From contig CAYXBK010000020.1 of assembly GCA_964463165.1 (NCBI GenBank), positions 30,678 through 94,677 on the forward strand: a DNA stretch of 64,000 nucleotides, given 5' to 3'. Shown piece by piece: positions 8,696 through 17,070 of this stretch (position 1 is the stretch's first letter; every line of letters begins with the position of its first letter). Made by a program: the position numbers and the translations under genes. The DNA is from UBA7236 sp964463165. Its GTDB lineage: Bacteria > Bacteroidota > Bacteroidia > Chitinophagales > BACL12. The notes below the pieces were generated by a model. That model ran no database searches. It had not been told where the DNA came from and worked only from the letters and a program-made list of their open reading frames with translations.

Positions 8696-9068
8696 AAGGG
8701 TACGATTGATTAAAGATAATGTTTAATTCAATGTGCTGATTTGCTGATCTGATACTGAAAAATAATTTCTTTCAGTGCCATTAAAAATGTTTAACATGAT
8801 AATTTACCAGCAACGCCTTGCTACCGGTTAATTCGTTTTTGGTTGATTTGTTATGTGAACTCTGAAAGAATAAAAACTATAACCGGCCTGATGGTTTTCA
8901 TGACGCAGGGTTTTCTCTGAATGTTTGATTTTCAGATGTGAAAGACCCTGCTGAGAAATTCTTTGGGTTCAGTAATTTTAGGGGAGTGAACCCCCCGGCG
9001 ATTAAAAAGATCCTTATTTTAAATTTAATTCAGCTATCTGTTTTTTAAATAAATTCAATCCTATTAAA
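8696..9068. other. Divergent intergenic region
   Basis: This 373-bp gap separates the propeller protein (leftward) from the prolyl oligopeptidase (rightward). It holds a weak -7 box for the leftward gene (8711-8718), a short 8-bp-period stretch built on GCTGATnT (about 8733-8750), and the first copy of a 97-bp repeat (8900-8996). The segment just before the peptidase start is very AT-rich. I see no coding sequence. Confidence 0.6.
8900..8996. repeat. 97-bp palindromic repeat, copy 1
   Basis: It begins ATGACGCAGGG and matches 11234-11330 in the same orientation. The internal stem GCAGGGTTTTC facing GAAAGACCCTGC can form a hairpin of about 11 bp. Both copies share GAGAAATTCTTTG and GTAATTTT. 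The two copies bracket the prolyl oligopeptidase gene. Confidence 0.8.
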
Positions 9069-11228
9069 ATGAAAATCAGAATTTCGATTTATATCCTTGT
9101 TTCAATCACCTTTATTAAAATGCTGCATGCACAGTATAGCTATCCGGCAACGAAAGAAATTCCTGTTACTGATAATTACTTTGGGACCTTAATCAACGAT
9201 AATTATCAGTGGCTTGAAGATCTGAATGACACTGCGGTACAGAGATGGATTAAATTGCAGGCGGATTTTTCAAATGATATTCTGAATACAATAAATGGAA
9301 GCGAAATGGTAACGCAAAGGTTGGATGAATTGCAGAATATGTGGGGAGACCTGCGGGAAGGAATGGTGCAAAGAGGCGACAAGATCTTTTATTTGAAACT
9401 GGCGAAAAACGAAAATCTATATAAAATATGGATGCATGGTTTAGCTAATGATGAAGAAGAACTTCTGTTTGATCCGGAATCGTTTGGCAAAGGTGCTCAG
9501 ATCATGGATTTTTTCCCGTCTAATAACGGGAAATTACTGGCTATAAAATTGGCTTATGACGGTAACGAAATTTGTGAATTAAGAATTTTGGATGTTGAAA
9601 CAAAAAAATTGTTGTCTGATAGCATTGGCCCTGTTTTGAATCGATTGCCTGTTGTTTTTATTTCCAATGATAAAGAAATTATTTATACGAAAACAAATGA
9701 AAGGGATATCAATAACGGTGATCCACTTAAAAACCAGGATGTGTATTTACACTTAATTGGGAGTCCTGTAACCGACGACAAGGTTTTATTTTCAAGAGAA
9801 AATTACGCTCAGCTCGGCGTATTACCTGAACAAATACCACTGATGTTTGTTTCCGGCGATAACAAGTATTTGTTTTTGCGCATTTCTTCTGTTAAAAGCG
9901 ACAGATTGATTTATTATGCAGATTATAATCAGTTGCAAAATGAAATAATTAACTGGAAACCATTAATTATTCCTGATGATGAAATTACTCAATGGGTTGC
10001 TGTTGGTGACCGGCTTTTCTTCTTAACACATAAAAATGCCCCAAACTTTAAGATCGGCGTAACCAGTATGATAACGCCCGACTTTGAAAATGCAACAATT
10101 ATAGTAGCTGAAACTGCGGACGTAATTCAGTCTATGCTAAGCACAAAACATTTTCTGATTTATTCTAAACTTGAAGGCACACATGTCAGCATGTTTCAAA
10201 TTGATTTTAAAACTTTATCAACGGAAAAACTGCCTTTGCCGCAGGGCATTAATTGGGGTTATGCATTGAATGAAGGCCGGGATGATAAATTAATTATATA
10301 CAATAGCAGTTGGCTTTCTCCATATCTGGTTTTCGAATTTGATGCAGCGAAAAAAGAATTGATTAAAAGTAAATGGTTTGATATAAGCGGGAGTTTCCCC
10401 GACTATAATAAGGATTTTGCCGCAATAGATGTGGAGGTGGAGAGTTATGACGGAGCAATGGTTCCCTTAACCATCCTCTATCCGAAAAATATAAAGTTTG
10501 ACGGAACTGCGCCATGTTATATTACCGGATACGGAGGATATGGCAGATCTGTTTATCCGGAATTTATTGATAACATGAAAAAAATATTTTTAGAGCAGGG
10601 CTGTTGCGTGGCAATTGCACATGTGAGAGGCGGTGGAGAAAAAGGTGAAGAATGGCATAAAGCCGGAATGAAATCAAACAAGCAAAACAGCTGGAAAGAT
10701 TTTATTGCTTGTACAGAATATCTGATTGCACAAAAATATACTTCACCGCAATTCATTATTGCAGAAGGAATGAGTATGGGAGGATTGCTGATTGGCAGAG
10801 CTCTGACTGAAAGACCTGATCTCTATTCAGTTGTTATTGACGAAGTGGGGCTCACAAATGTATTAAGGATGGAAACCACTCCGAATGGTGATAATCAAAT
10901 TCCGGAATTGGGCTCGGTAAAAGTGGAGGAGGATATAAAAAGTTTGATTGAAATGGATGCCCAAAGCAAAGTAGTGGAAGGAATAAAATATCCGGCTGTT
11001 TTTGTCAGAATGGGCATGAATGACCTGAGAGTAGCACCATGGATGCCTGCAAAATTTGCCGCCGCATTGCAAAACAGTACCATATCCGGTAAGCCGGTTT
11101 TGTTATATGTGAATTATAATGAAGGACATTTTACTTCAGATGCTGATATGAATGAAAAAGATTTTGCAGCTATGATAACATTTTCATTATGGCAAATAGG
11201 ACATTCAAATTTTACAGTGAAAAAATAA
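9069..11228 (+). CDS. Prolyl oligopeptidase family serine peptidase (S9A), secreted
   Basis: Cleaves peptides after proline or similar residues, probably in the periplasm. A short signal peptide ends at residue 21 (MLHAQ|YSYPATKEIP). The N-terminal S9A segment DNYQWLEDLND and a seven-bladed propeller precede the alpha/beta-hydrolase domain from about 470. There GYGGYGRS (oxyanion region), VAIAHVRGGGEKGEEWH and the catalytic Ser569 in EGMSMGG are visible. Asp652 (MNDLRV) and His687 (EGHF) complete the triad. The nucleophile motif GMSMGG differs slightly from the common GGSNGG. At 719 aa its length is normal. The gene is flanked by 97-bp direct repeats on both sides. Confidence 0.93.
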   Translation: MKIRISIYILVSITFIKMLHAQYSYPATKEIPVTDNYFGTLINDNYQWLEDLNDTAVQRWIKLQADFSNDILNTINGSEMVTQRLDELQNMWGDLREGMVQRGDKIFYLKLAKNENLYKIWMHGLANDEEELLFDPESFGKGAQIMDFFPSNNGKLLAIKLAYDGNEICELRILDVETKKLLSDSIGPVLNRLPVVFISNDKEIIYTKTNERDINNGDPLKNQDVYLHLIGSPVTDDKVLFSRENYAQLGVLPEQIPLMFVSGDNKYLFLRISSVKSDRLIYYADYNQLQNEIINWKPLIIPDDEITQWVAVGDRLFFLTHKNAPNFKIGVTSMITPDFENATIIVAETADVIQSMLSTKHFLIYSKLEGTHVSMFQIDFKTLSTEKLPLPQGINWGYALNEGRDDKLIIYNSSWLSPYLVFEFDAAKKELIKSKWFDISGSFPDYNKDFAAIDVEVESYDGAMVPLTILYPKNIKFDGTAPCYITGYGGYGRSVYPEFIDNMKKIFLEQGCCVAIAHVRGGGEKGEEWHKAGMKSNKQNSWKDFIACTEYLIAQKYTSPQFIIAEGMSMGGLLIGRALTERPDLYSVVIDEVGLTNVLRMETTPNGDNQIPELGSVKVEEDIKSLIEMDAQSKVVEGIKYPAVFVRMGMNDLRVAPWMPAKFAAALQNSTISGKPVLLYVNYNEGHFTSDADMNEKDFAAMITFSLWQIGHSNFTVKK

Positions 11229-11233
11229 AATTT

Positions 11234-11330
11234 ATGACGCAGGGTTGTCTCTGCATGATTATTTTTCAGGTGAGAAGAAACCTGCGGAGAAATTCTTTGA
11301 GCTCCGTAATTTTGGGGAGAGGGGTTCCTG
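11234..11330. repeat. 97-bp palindromic repeat, copy 2
   Basis: Starts 6 nt after the peptidase stop. Roughly three quarters of its bases match the copy at 8900-8996. It keeps the internal stem (GCAGGGTTGTCTC facing a GAGAAGAAACCTGC arm), so it could end transcription or protect the mRNA. Confidence 0.8.
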
Positions 11331-11393
11331 TCGAGTAAAAAAAATGTAAAAAACAAACTCAACAATTGGAAAAAATTTTCTAAAATTATTATT

Positions 11394-11717
11394 TTAAATT
11401 AAAAAACGCCCGTTTTTTATTTCAGAGTAAATTATTTCTCTAGTTCTTTTATCATCAATTCTGTCAAAGGTGCTTACAAATTGATTTAAAAACTCCGGCA
11501 GGAATAAATGCTCTTTGTATGATAGCCTGGCAAGGTAAAACTGAATTCTGTCAATTTTTTCAAATTGCGTGGATGCTGAATCTGCATCTTCACATTTTTT
11601 TATCTCTGAAAAAATTTTGGATATTTCTTCTTTTATAAATGTTAGGTCGTTGAATGAAAGTTCATTTTTCTTTTGATATTCAATTTCCTGCAGAAACGTA
11701 ACTATATCTTTCATCAT
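11394..11717 (-). CDS. Hypothetical helical protein, 107 aa, downstream of small peptides
   Basis: I do not recognise this protein. It is charged, without signal peptide or membrane segment, and its pattern of hydrophobic residues (IVTFLQEIEYQKK, FIKEEISKIFSEIKK, IDRIQFYLARL, FLNQFVSTFDRI) suggests three or four alpha-helices. It starts ATG ATG at 11717, only 9 nt after the stop of a nine-residue mini-ORF. That mini-ORF itself follows the 31-aa peptide gene by 3 nt. A transcript from the promoter at 11870-11902 would therefore carry peptide, mini-peptide and this protein in order. A partner or immunity-like role for the peptide is a guess from that context and from the size alone. Confidence 0.55.
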   Translation of the reverse strand: MMKDIVTFLQEIEYQKKNELSFNDLTFIKEEISKIFSEIKKCEDADSASTQFEKIDRIQFYLARLSYKEHLFLPEFLNQFVSTFDRIDDKRTREIIYSEIKNGRFLI

Positions 11718-11726
11718 AACTTCTGT

Positions 11727-11756
11727 TTATCCGCAGTTGCTGCCCTCACGAATCAT
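11727..11756 (-). CDS. Nine-codon mini-ORF repeating the peptide's C-terminal end
   Basis: Encodes MIREGSNCG, then TAA. It repeats the last nine codons and the stop of the 31-aa peptide gene 33 nt upstream, with changes only at a few positions (IGEGGNCG versus IREGSNCG). The start lies 3 nt after the peptide stop. It could be translated by reinitiation, or it may only be a tandem duplication of the gene's 3' end. Confidence 0.35.
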   Translation of the reverse strand: MIREGSNCG

Positions 11757-11759
11757 CTT

Positions 11760-11855
11760 TTATCCGCAGTTGCCGCCCTCACCAATCCGCTTCAACATCT
11801 CAAGAGCATCATAATCTAAATCCTCACAACATTTGAATTTATTAGGTTTAAACAT
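11760..11855 (-). CDS. Small Cys/Gly-ended peptide, 31 aa (copy A)
   Basis: An ORF of 32 codons from an ATG at 11855. It opens MFKPNKFKCCEDLD, then DYDALEMLKRIGEGG, and ends NCG. The Cys are at 9, 10 and 30. The middle is an amphipathic acidic helix ending in Gly-Glu-Gly-Gly, loosely like double-glycine leader peptides. Support for a real gene: a promoter-like pair lies just upstream (11870-11902); a second diverged copy 220 bp away keeps the same leader, start and similar first residues (MLNPNK); and a third partial copy repeats the last codons and stop. I know no family to assign it to. A RiPP-type precursor, a signalling peptide or a leader peptide for the 107-aa gene are all possible. Confidence 0.45.
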   Translation of the reverse strand: MFKPNKFKCCEDLDYDALEMLKRIGEGGNCG

Positions 11856-11869
11856 GAATTATTTTTATT

Positions 11870-11902
11870 CAAAATTTACCTTATCTGCCTTAAACCGACA
11901 AA
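11870..11902 (-). promoter_or_regulatory. Promoter of small peptide copy A
   Basis: On the minus strand TTTG (11902-11899) is followed by 20 nt and TAAATTTTG (11878-11870), that is a -33/-7 pair with one extra base inside the -7 box. A 14-nt leader follows to the ATG. The same arrangement recurs at copy B. Confidence 0.5.
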
Positions 11903-11947
11903 AAACGGAATGTATTTATTCGAGCGTTCATTTTCTTGCGCCAGCTC

Positions 11948-11975
11948 CTGATACCTTCTACCTGATACCTCCTAC
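11948..11975. repeat. Heptad array upstream of peptide copy A
   Basis: Four 7-bp units: CTGATAC, CTTCTAC, CTGATAC, CTCCTAC. The array lies at the border between the two 220-bp tandem copies of the peptide locus. Confidence 0.65.
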
Positions 11976-12075
11976 ATTTTTTCTCCGCGGTTGGTGTCCT
12001 CACCAATCCGCTTCAACATCCAAACACATCATAATCCATATCCTCCAACCGTATTAATTTATTAGGGTTAAGCAT
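11972..12075 (-). pseudogene. Decayed second copy of the small peptide gene (copy B)
   Basis: Starts ATG at 12075 and reads MLNPNKLIRLEDMDYDVF in line with copy A. One base is then missing relative to copy A, which in frame gives a stop after GC at 20 residues. Restoring the base lets it continue MLKRIGEDTNRGEKM to a TAG at 11972. The stop of copy A (TAA) has become GAA and the last Cys has become Arg. It retains its own promoter-like pair. Either it is a broken duplicate or it makes a 20-aa variant. Confidence 0.45.
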
Positions 12076-12089
12076 GAATTAATTTTATT

Positions 12090-12121
12090 CAAAAATTACT
12101 TTATTTCCTAAAAACGACAAA
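12090..12121 (-). promoter_or_regulatory. Promoter of peptide copy B
   Basis: TTTG (12121-12118), then 19 nt, then TAATTTTTG (12098-12090), then a 14-nt leader to the ATG. Upstream lies the short dyad GGAAT GTATTT ATTCC (about 12127-12142), whose copy-A counterpart is imperfect. Confidence 0.45.
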
Positions 12122-12166
12122 AATCGGAATGTATTTATTCCAGCGTTCATAATCTTGCGCCAGCTC

Positions 12167-12194
12167 CTTATACCTTATACTTTATACCTGATAC
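12167..12194. repeat. Heptad array upstream of peptide copy B
   Basis: Four 7-bp units: CTTATAC, CTTATAC, TTTATAC, CTGATAC. It stands in the same relative place as the array at 11948-11975 but with a different unit sequence. Confidence 0.65.
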
Positions 12195-12206
12195 ATTTAT
12201 CTCAGC

Positions 12207-12227
12207 CCTGATTCCTGACTCCTGATT
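12207..12227. repeat. Heptad array touching the ridA stop
   Basis: Three units CCTGATT, CCTGACT, CCTGATT, ending exactly where the ridA stop codon (12228-12230) begins. The reverse complement resembles the array after the GH3 gene (34913-34933). Confidence 0.65.
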
Positions 12228-12701
12228 CTACTTCACCAGTATCATACTAATCTCCACCTGCGCACCTCTGGGTAATCCGGCAACGGCAACTGTTTCTCTT
12301 GCCGGTGGATCTGATTTAAAATATTCTCCATACACAGCATTTACCGCCGCGAATTTTTGCATATCATCTAAAAAAATTGTTGTTTTTACTACCTGATCCA
12401 TTTTGCAACCCGCAGCTTCAATAATTGTTTTTAAATTGTCCATTACCTGCTTTGCTTCTTCCGAAACATTTCTGCCGGTTTCAAAATTTCCGTTTGCAGG
12501 ATCAATTGCGATCTGCCCTGAAATAAAAACAAAATTGCCGGCTTCAATTGCCTGGCTATAGGGCCCGATCGGTTCGGGCGCCTGCGATGTATAAATTACT
12601 TTTTTCATATCTGTTTGTGCTGATAGATTTGTAAAAATAAACATATGTGCGATCAGCAAACTGATGGCAGCCTGCCGGAGCGGGAAAACACGGGTCCTCA
12701 T
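12228..12701 (-). CDS. ridA: RidA family deaminase (YjgF/UK114) with possible signal peptide
   Basis: RidA proteins hydrolyse reactive enamine/imine intermediates from amino acid metabolism, normally in the cytosol. The whole core is present: MKKVIYTSQAPEPIGPYSQA, FVFISGQIAIDP, and the substrate Arg in PPARETVAVAGLPRG. The canonical 125-aa protein would start at the internal ATG at 12608. The longer frame from 12701 adds 31 residues with a basic start and a hydrophobic run (AAISLLIAHMFIFTNLSAQ), a believable signal peptide. I keep the long form because the extension looks designed, but the short form cannot be excluded. It is divergent from the adhesin gene, and the palindrome TAAATTTA at 12729-12736 could serve as -7 box for both. 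Confidence 0.88.
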   Translation of the reverse strand: MRTRVFPLRQAAISLLIAHMFIFTNLSAQTDMKKVIYTSQAPEPIGPYSQAIEAGNFVFISGQIAIDPANGNFETGRNVSEEAKQVMDNLKTIIEAAGCKMDQVVKTTIFLDDMQKFAAVNAVYGEYFKSDPPARETVAVAGLPRGAQVEISMILVK

Positions 12702-12770
12702 TTTTGCAGTTTTCGGTTAAGTTTCTGTAAATTTATCGCCCGAAAACCTATTGCGACAAACTCTATTTCA

Positions 12771-15608
12771 ATGCATTTCAAATTTCACACACACAGAGGC
12801 TTCTTATTTATTCTTTTCGTTTGTTTATCAAGCTTCCTGAAATCGCAAATAACCTATTCCACCGGATATACAGCTGATGAGATAGCAGGTTACCTTGCCG
12901 GTTCAGGTGTGGAAATCGATAATGCAACGGTTGACTGTCATACACTCGCTATCGGTTATTTTGATTGCGTGGATTGCAATGTCGGTATCGATAGTGGCGT
13001 GGTATTAACTACCGGCCGTGCTTCAAATATTCTCGGCCCGAATAACAGTTGCTGCACAGGAACAAGCAACGGTTTACCGGGTGATCCGGATCTTGATGCC
13101 TACCCGGGTGTCGGCACCACACATGATGCATGTGCACTTGAATTTGATATTTATGCTCCCGGCGACAGTTTAAAATTCGATTATGTTTTCGGGTCTGATG
13201 AATACCCCGAATTTGTGGGTTCGATTAATGATGCATTTGCATTTTTTATTACGGGCCCCGGCTTTGTCGGTGTGAATAATATTGCATTGATTCCCGGCAC
13301 GGCATTACCGGTTACGATCGACAATGTAAATGCCGGCAGTTATTCGATGTATTATATTCCAAACGGAACGGGTGGCGTCGGAGTTTATGCAACCGATCCG
13401 TACTATATCGAATTTGATGCATTCACAACGGTGCTTGAAGCGGCTGCCGCCGTTACTCCATGCGAATGGTATCATTTAAAACTGGTTGTTGCAGATGAAG
13501 CCGACTGGATCTATGATTCAGGCGTATTTCTCAAAGCAAAAAGCCTTGTTACAAATTCATTGGCGGATTATACATATCCGGGCGTTCCTTTCGGGCTGGG
13601 TGCATTTTTCTGTCAGACAGATCCTGATCCCGAGCCTGTTTTTGCTGCAGGTGCTGCCGCCGGAATTTTCACTGCCACACCAACAGGACTTGTATTTAAT
13701 GATACAACAGGTGCAATTGATCTCTCTGCATCTACTCCGGGCACATATGCATTTACAAATACATTGATATATGGTTTTTGCGATGTGGATACGGCAGTGT
13801 ATACAATTAATGTGACCATCACTGCTCCGCCGGTTGCAACATTTTCTTATCCCGCTTCACCATTTTGTATAAATGAAACAGATCCTTCTCCGACATTTAC
13901 CGGAGGTGGAGTGGCAGGTGATTTTACATTTTCTCCTGCCGGACTTGTCATCAATGATTCAACCGGTGTAATTGATCTTTCTGCATCAACTCCGGGCACT
14001 TATACAATTACAAATTTTGTTACGGGAGAATTTGTTTGTCCTGATGCAACTGCAACAGCAACAATTACAATTTATCCGACATATGCGACTTCTGTTTTAG
14101 ATAATGTTTGTTCGGGCGAAACTTATTATTTACCGGACGGAACCGGTGTTGTCGCTGCAGGAATTTATACAACAACCTTAAATACAATAAATGGTTGTGA
14201 TTCTGTCATTACAACATTCCTCGGATTTTATCCTGTTTATACCGCAACGGTTTCTCCTGCAATTTGTGAAGGCGATACATATACATTACCTGACGGCACA
14301 ATTGTAAATGCAACCGGTTCATATACGGTTATTTTGCCGACAATCCATGGATGCGATTCAACAATAATTACTGATTTAACGGTATCACCTGCTTTTGATG
14401 AAGTTGTAAATACTTTTATTTGTGATGGTGAGATATATGTTTTGCCGGATGGTTCTACAACAACAACAACCGGAACATATAATACATCACTATTGACAGC
14501 GGCAGGATGTGATTCAACAATTACAACACATTTAATGGTATTTCCTGTATATGCATCAACAGTGAATGCAGAAATTTGTGATGATGCAATTTATTCTTTA
14601 CCCGACGGCACAACTGCAGATGTGAGCGGAACATATATTTCCAATTTAACAACCACGCATGGATGTGATTCAATTATTACAACAAATTTGACCGTGCATC
14701 CAACGTACGATATTGTTTTGAACGAAGATATTTGTATTGGTGAAACTTATACCTTGCCCGACGGAGTGATCCAGTCGACAAGCGGAATATTTAATTATGC
14801 ATTTATTTCTGTGAATGGATGTGATTCATCTGTAACGGTAAATTTAACCGTGCACGATCTGCCTGTTTTATCATGGACAATTGATGATATATTTTGTCTT
14901 GAGCAGGGATTTGTTGCCCTCGAAGCAACACCAGCCGGCGGCACATACAGCGGAACAGGAGTAGCCGGTTCTGATTTTTCAACTGCACTCGCAGGAGTGG
15001 GCGGGCCGTATACACTAACATATGATTATACGGATATGTATGGCTGCTCTTCTTCAATTACTGTTGAAACATCTGTAGATGATAATTATGCATCTGCATG
15101 GGGTGATACAACAGTGTATTATGGAGAAGATGCAAATTTATTCAGCGATGCCGGCGGAGATTATAACTGGAGCCCGACAGATGGTATTGATTGCACAACA
15201 TGTCCGGATATAATTGTTACCGCACCTTATACAATTGACTATGTGCTGACATCTGTTGATGAAAATGGCTGCATCGCTTCTGATGATGCAATCATTACCG
15301 TACTGCCCGATCCGGGAAATATTTTATATGTGCCGAACACTTTTACACCAAACGGAGATAATATCAATGACTTCTTTTTTGTATTCGGTTGGAATTTAAT
15401 TGATATCAAATCAATTCGTGTTTTCGACAGATGGGGAGAAATGCTGTATTCTGTTGAAGATATTATTCCGGGTGATTTAACAAAAGGCTGGGACGGAACA
15501 TTCAATGGTCAGAATGTGAACAGCGGCGTTTATGCATATATGGTGGAAGTACAATTTGAAACCGGCCAGATCATGTCGCAGGCCGGAAATATCACCCTGA
15601 TCAGATAA
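12771..15608 (+). CDS. Choice-of-anchor L / Cys-repeat adhesin with T9SS type B sorting domain
   Basis: A secreted surface protein of 945 aa. The start at 12771 gives a normal signal peptide (GFLFILFVCLSSFLKSQ). An upstream in-frame ATG at 12645 would put 42 polar residues before it and overlap ridA. Domains in order: a choice-of-anchor L domain (about 20-260, with FGSDEYPEFVGSINDAFAFF), two related repeats of about 100 aa ending DLSASTPGTY, then five repeats of about 49 aa (CxGExYxLPDG, GCDSxITT, Cys-paired), an Ig-like stretch, and a C-terminal gliding motility-associated (CHU_C, type B) domain (VPNTFTPNGDNINDFFF, RWGEMLYS). It was probably exported by T9SS as an adhesin. Only 1 nt separates its stop from the convergent radical SAM gene. 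Confidence 0.9.
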   Translation: MHFKFHTHRGFLFILFVCLSSFLKSQITYSTGYTADEIAGYLAGSGVEIDNATVDCHTLAIGYFDCVDCNVGIDSGVVLTTGRASNILGPNNSCCTGTSNGLPGDPDLDAYPGVGTTHDACALEFDIYAPGDSLKFDYVFGSDEYPEFVGSINDAFAFFITGPGFVGVNNIALIPGTALPVTIDNVNAGSYSMYYIPNGTGGVGVYATDPYYIEFDAFTTVLEAAAAVTPCEWYHLKLVVADEADWIYDSGVFLKAKSLVTNSLADYTYPGVPFGLGAFFCQTDPDPEPVFAAGAAAGIFTATPTGLVFNDTTGAIDLSASTPGTYAFTNTLIYGFCDVDTAVYTINVTITAPPVATFSYPASPFCINETDPSPTFTGGGVAGDFTFSPAGLVINDSTGVIDLSASTPGTYTITNFVTGEFVCPDATATATITIYPTYATSVLDNVCSGETYYLPDGTGVVAAGIYTTTLNTINGCDSVITTFLGFYPVYTATVSPAICEGDTYTLPDGTIVNATGSYTVILPTIHGCDSTIITDLTVSPAFDEVVNTFICDGEIYVLPDGSTTTTTGTYNTSLLTAAGCDSTITTHLMVFPVYASTVNAEICDDAIYSLPDGTTADVSGTYISNLTTTHGCDSIITTNLTVHPTYDIVLNEDICIGETYTLPDGVIQSTSGIFNYAFISVNGCDSSVTVNLTVHDLPVLSWTIDDIFCLEQGFVALEATPAGGTYSGTGVAGSDFSTALAGVGGPYTLTYDYTDMYGCSSSITVETSVDDNYASAWGDTTVYYGEDANLFSDAGGDYNWSPTDGIDCTTCPDIIVTAPYTIDYVLTSVDENGCIASDDAIITVLPDPGNILYVPNTFTPNGDNINDFFFVFGWNLIDIKSIRVFDRWGEMLYSVEDIIPGDLTKGWDGTFNGQNVNSGVYAYMVEVQFETGQIMSQAGNITLIR

Positions 15609-15609
15609 A

Positions 15610-17070
15610 TTAATTCTTCACAATTGCATCGAGTTTAAATTTATTCCACCAGCTTACGGGAATAAAATAAGGCAGCAACAACATTCTTTTTATTTCGGAT
15701 CTTGATATTTTTCCGGGAGATGAAAATATTTTTTTCACGCTTTGTATTCCCTGTGCCCTTCTGTATTTTTTATGAATAAAGCGATGCAGTTGTTTGTAAT
15801 ATGCAGGTGAAAAAGTTGAACGGAACATCATCAATAATTCATCGCTGTCGTTCCAGTTTTGTTTTTCATGCAGATCATTTTTTACAATTTCATAAAATTT
15901 AGTTCCGGGTAAGGGATACGAAACAGAAATACCAATATCGTACGGCATCAGGTCAAACAGCATTTTGGTTGTTGCCTTTATATCATCTTTTGTTTCTCCT
16001 AAATATCCGAATTGCAAAAAGAAACAAGGTTTAATTCCGTGTTTCTTCATCAATTCCGTTGAGCGATAAATTTGTTCAATTGTGGTGCCTTTATCCATGG
16101 CATCCAGAATTTTCTGCGAGCCGCTTTCTGCACCGATCCATATTTCATCGCAACCAGCCAATGCGAGCGATTCAATATTATTTTCATCCAACAGGAGATC
16201 AGCACGGCATTGAATTTTAAACTTGAATTTTAATCCCGCCTGCACAACAAGATTAGAAAATTGTTTGATCCATCCCGGTTTTAATCCGAATATATCATCG
16301 CAAAACCAAAAATGTGAAACCTGATTTGTATGTATCAGAAAAGAAATTTCATTCACTACATTTTCAGGCGACCTGGAATTATATCTGTTGCCGTAAATTG
16401 GTTTTGCGCACCAGTTGCATTTAAAAGGACAGCCGCGGGTGGTTGTGAGATTGAGTGAGAAATAAGTATTGTGCTGCATCCAGATCGTGCGGTAACGGTG
16501 CATATCAATTAAATCCCAGGCAGGAAAAGGAAGTGCATCAAGATCATGCAATACTTCACGTTTTTCGGATTTCACAAATGCATCACCTGATCTATACGCA
16601 AGCCCGTTGATTTTTGAAATATCAGTTGATTGATACTTCAAATGATTTACAAGTTCAGTCAGTGTTTGTTCTACTTCGCCGATTAAAATATAATCTGCTC
16701 CGGTTTGCAGATATTCTTTCCAGTGATCTGTCGCATCGCTGCTTGAAACCAATACTGTGCAATTCATTTTTTTTGCATAGCGGATCATTTCATAACATGC
16801 ATTGCGCATATTTACCAGACACATTTTTGTGAGATAATTGAAACCGTCGTCGCAGATCACAAATATTTTCCCTGCATTTTTTTCAAGGAGAGGAAAAACA
16901 GCAGATGCGCCGGAAGCAAAAACAGTATCAAAAAAATCGACGGAATAATTTTGTGCTTTTAAAACAGAGGCTGCATATAAAGTGCCAAGTGGAGGATAAG
17001 GCTGCATTCTTTTTTCCTGCTTCGGATCGAATACCTCAAAATATGTATTTGCTAAAACTATATCAGCCAT
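15610..17070 (-). CDS. B12-binding domain radical SAM protein, 486 aa
   Basis: Member of the cobalamin-binding radical SAM class (BchE-like in a broad sense). An N-terminal Rossmann B12-type domain opens with DPKQEKRMQPYPPLGTLY. The radical SAM cluster motif is Cys214-x3-Cys218-x2-Cys221 (RGCPFKCNWC), followed by the TIM-barrel segments WIGAESGSQKILDAMDKG and FFLQFGYLGETKDD. The DxHxxG motif of base-off B12 binding is not evident. It is last of seven leftward genes and overlaps the upstream nucleotidyltransferase-like gene by 1 nt (TAATG). It is clearly paralogous to the 457-aa protein in the same cluster. The substrate is unknown. Such enzymes do methylations, ring closures or other radical chemistry. 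Confidence 0.9.
   Translation of the reverse strand: MADIVLANTYFEVFDPKQEKRMQPYPPLGTLYAASVLKAQNYSVDFFDTVFASGASAVFPLLEKNAGKIFVICDDGFNYLTKMCLVNMRNACYEMIRYAKKMNCTVLVSSSDATDHWKEYLQTGADYILIGEVEQTLTELVNHLKYQSTDISKINGLAYRSGDAFVKSEKREVLHDLDALPFPAWDLIDMHRYRTIWMQHNTYFSLNLTTTRGCPFKCNWCAKPIYGNRYNSRSPENVVNEISFLIHTNQVSHFWFCDDIFGLKPGWIKQFSNLVVQAGLKFKFKIQCRADLLLDENNIESLALAGCDEIWIGAESGSQKILDAMDKGTTIEQIYRSTELMKKHGIKPCFFLQFGYLGETKDDIKATTKMLFDLMPYDIGISVSYPLPGTKFYEIVKNDLHEKQNWNDSDELLMMFRSTFSPAYYKQLHRFIHKKYRRAQGIQSVKKIFSSPGKISRSEIKRMLLLPYFIPVSWWNKFKLDAIVKN

Noticed and set aside
11833..12057. Rightward 74-aa ORF across the peptide locus
   Set aside because: Composition looks like antisense of the duplicated non-coding DNA. 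The convincing features here lie on the other strand.
12645..12770. Extension of the adhesin from an ATG at 12645
   Set aside because: It would overlap ridA and put 42 polar residues before the signal peptide. The ATG at 12771 gives a normal one.
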